Shown: in pieces, positions 5,332 to 6,985 of the stretch | How the letters are laid out: every line of letters begins with the position of its first letter | Position numbering within the stretch: the stretch's first letter is position 1 | Assembly: GCA_949840605.1 (NCBI GenBank) | Contig: CATKXN010000144.1 | Span: forward strand, 1 to 6,985 | DNA from: an uncultured Alistipes sp. | GTDB lineage: Bacteria > Bacteroidota > Bacteroidia > Bacteroidales > Rikenellaceae | DNA length: 6,985 nucleotides | Reading direction: 5' to 3' | Made by a program: the position numbers and the translations under genes | Notes under the pieces: generated by a model | Seen by the model: only the letters and a program-made list of their open reading frames with translations | What the model was told of the DNA's origin: nothing | The model's database searches: none

Positions 5332-6985
5332 ATGAAAAAACCGCATATCATCCTGTTAAGCGCGGTGCTGCTGCTCGCCGGCTGCACCCGGGACCCCGAA
5401 ATCACCGACCCGGCCCCGCTTCCCGCCTCGTCGGGGCTGGTCATCAAGGCCGCCTGCACGGCGGCGACCCGCACCGACATCCACGAAGGCAAAAGCACCT
5501 GGGAGGCCGGCGACCGCATCACGGTCGTCTACGACGGTGCGGCCTACGAATACACCGCCGCCGAGGCAGGTGCCGCGACCACCTTCACCAGCGAGGCGGG
5601 CATCGCCTCCTACGATGCGTCGAAACCGCTGACGGCCTACTACCCCGCCACGACCGCCGAAGGCACGGTCGGCGTGGAGGCCCGGCGCACGATCTCGTTC
5701 CGGAGCGCGGAGCAGACCAACACGGCCTGCGCACCGCTGGTCGGCACACCGCTCGAGAACAACCTCTCGGACGGGGCGCTGCACGTCTCGTTCCGCAACA
5801 TCTTCTCGGTCGTCGAACTGCGCGTCGACGCCGGCGAGCTGGAGAGCCCGGCCCGGTCGATCACCGTAGAACCGGCCTCGGAGGAGGGATTCGAAGGCTT
5901 TCTGAGCTTCACCGGCACGGTCGATCCCGCGACGCTCGCCCTCACCCCGGCACCCGACGGAACCGGCACGAAACTGACGCTGGAATTCCCCGAAGGGGCC
6001 GATCTGACCAAGCCCCAGACCATCAAGTTTCCCGTCGGACGCTTCACCTCCCCGGCCGGTCTGAAACTCACGCTGACGACAGCCGACGACAAGACCTACA
6101 CGAAAAACGTCTACAAATCGGGCATCCGCACCTATAACGAAAAGGACGGCGCGTTCTCGGCCCGCCATCTGGCGAAAGCGCTCTACGCCTTCGCGCCTCC
6201 GGGCGGCATCTGGACGGCCGACGACCTCGTGGAGTTCGCCGCAGCGGTCAACGCGGGCGGGACCCTCGCCCCGTGGCAGAACGAAGAGGGCGTCGTCGTA
6301 CTGCTCGACGACATTGACATGACGGGCGTCACGGCGTGGACGCCGATCGGCGACGGGACCTTCTCGCCGGGCGACGACCTCGAGATCAGCTCAGGACGTC
6401 CATTCACGGGTTTCTTCGACGGGCAGGGCCACACGATCAGCCATTTCAGGATGGTGTGCGACAACGCCGCGCCCGGCCGCGCCTGGGGTCTCTTCGGCGC
6501 GCTGGGCGCCGGGGCCGTCGTCGAAAACCTCATCTTCGACGCCTCCTGCTCGCTGGAAGTCACCGCTTCGAAAGCCACCGACTGCGGCATCCTCGCCGGA
6601 CTGGTCTACGACGCCACCGTGCGCAACGTCACCAACAACGCTCCGATGTCGTTCGACGGCTCGGCGGGCAACGTCCGCATGACGATGGGCATGATCGGGC
6701 ATGCGTTCGCCAACAAAGGGGTCGTGCTCGACCGCCTGACCAACGAAGCCGACCTCACGGCCGAAAGCGGCGGCAACACCAACAACAACGCCAACGGCGT
6801 GCATATCGGCGGCATCTGCGGATTCAGCACCAACCTCGCCAGCTCGGCCAATGCCGTGGCATTCACCGGCTGCGTCAACCGCGGCAACCTCACCACGAAA
6901 GTCGGCCGGGCATCGGGCCTCGTCGCGGCGGCTCACCGCTACCCCCACCTGACCGACTGCCCCAACTACGGCGACCCCGTCAACG
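5332..6985 (+). CDS. Surface lipoprotein with fimbrillin-like N-domain and GLUG-type beta-helix module (3' end outside window)
   Basis: The frame is open from the ATG at 5332 to the last base, giving 551 visible residues with no stop. The upstream in-frame stop at 5317 makes this ATG the first possible one. It opens a lipoprotein signal: MKK, a hydrophobic segment and LAGC with Cys18. Residues ~35-285 resemble the Bacteroidales fimbrillin (FimA/Mfa-like) N-domain, with ATRTD (45-49), WEAGD (57-61), AYYPA near the first third and a beta-rich remainder. From residue ~294 the protein switches to the gene 2 type of helix module: TADDL (295), WTPIG (336), FDGQG (362-366), GLFG (386), then C-x-N-x-G turns. 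Similarity to the second module of gene 2 continues to the cut edge, so the rest of the module and any C-terminal domain are outside the window. I infer a surface adhesin or pilus-associated protein. The fimbrillin assignment rests on motif pattern only; the lipoprotein and helix calls are firm. Confidence 0.88.
   Translation, partial: MKKPHIILLSAVLLLAGCTRDPEITDPAPLPASSGLVIKAACTAATRTDIHEGKSTWEAGDRITVVYDGAAYEYTAAEAGAATTFTSEAGIASYDASKPLTAYYPATTAEGTVGVEARRTISFRSAEQTNTACAPLVGTPLENNLSDGALHVSFRNIFSVVELRVDAGELESPARSITVEPASEEGFEGFLSFTGTVDPATLALTPAPDGTGTKLTLEFPEGADLTKPQTIKFPVGRFTSPAGLKLTLTTADDKTYTKNVYKSGIRTYNEKDGAFSARHLAKALYAFAPPGGIWTADDLVEFAAAVNAGGTLAPWQNEEGVVVLLDDIDMTGVTAWTPIGDGTFSPGDDLEISSGRPFTGFFDGQGHTISHFRMVCDNAAPGRAWGLFGALGAGAVVENLIFDASCSLEVTASKATDCGILAGLVYDATVRNVTNNAPMSFDGSAGNVRMTMGMIGHAFANKGVVLDRLTNEADLTAESGGNTNNNANGVHIGGICGFSTNLASSANAVAFTGCVNRGNLTTKVGRASGLVAAAHRYPHLTDCPNYGDPVN
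6211..6985 (+). repeat. Beta-helix module copy D (gene 3), cut by window end
   Basis: The copy starts at TADDL (6214) and follows copy C at a nearly constant offset: 3006 bp at TADDL and at the turns 6871 and 6958, and 3012 bp at DATVR. The window ends inside the turn that matches NHGD of copy C, so about a third of a module should follow. Confidence 0.85.

Noticed and set aside
1102..5346. A 1414-codon open frame on the - strand antisense to gene 2
   Set aside because: Composition is biased (Val, Arg, Asp, His, Gly) with no recognisable motif, and it mirrors gene 2 and its modules. Same GC-driven artefact.
5055..6168. Open frames on both strands over the end of gene 2 and the start of gene 3
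   Set aside because: They cross the junction of two genes with clear signals and domains, and their translations are Arg/Gly/His-rich without motifs.

Overview
The window looks like the genome of a Bacteroidota gut bacterium, most likely an Alistipes-type member of the Rikenellaceae. The evidence is indirect. Two genes begin with Bacteroidota-style lipoprotein signals. The domain types (a DUF4988-like stalk, a fimbrillin/Mfa-like domain, GLUG-type repeat helices and a DUF4886/SGNH-like hydrolase) are typical of Bacteroidales surface proteins. The DNA is strongly GC-rich at third codon positions, which fits Alistipes better than Bacteroides. No start has a Shine-Dalgarno sequence, as is usual in this phylum. 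No tRNA, rRNA, mobile element, CRISPR array or metabolic gene is visible.

The window holds three consecutive genes on the + strand, all in the same reading frame and separated by only 18 and 12 bp. (1) Bases 1-1071 are the 3' part of a gene for a GLUG-type beta-helix protein; its start lies outside the window. (2) Bases 1090-5319 encode a complete 1409-residue lipoprotein: lipid anchor, coiled coil, DUF4988-like stalk, a probable beta-sandwich, two tandem ~400-residue beta-helix modules, a glycine linker and a C-terminal SGNH/DUF4886-like hydrolase domain. (3) Bases 5332-6985 are the 5' part of a third lipoprotein gene, with a fimbrillin-like N-terminal domain followed by the same beta-helix module; it runs off the window end.

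The shared element is one beta-helix module, present four times (once in gene 1, twice in gene 2, once incomplete in gene 3) and joined to different partner domains. The copies share an entry block (WTPIG, F(D/N)GQG, GLFG), turns of the C-x-N-x-G type at fixed spacing, and, where complete, an exit block (GGxVG). The layout suggests an array that grew by duplication and domain exchange, displaying long repeat rods at the cell surface: one rod carries a putative esterase and another sits on a pilin-like base. The short gaps leave no room for a usual terminator and promoter, so the genes are probably one transcript. The biological role (adhesion, glycan binding or deacylation) is inferred, not shown by the sequence.
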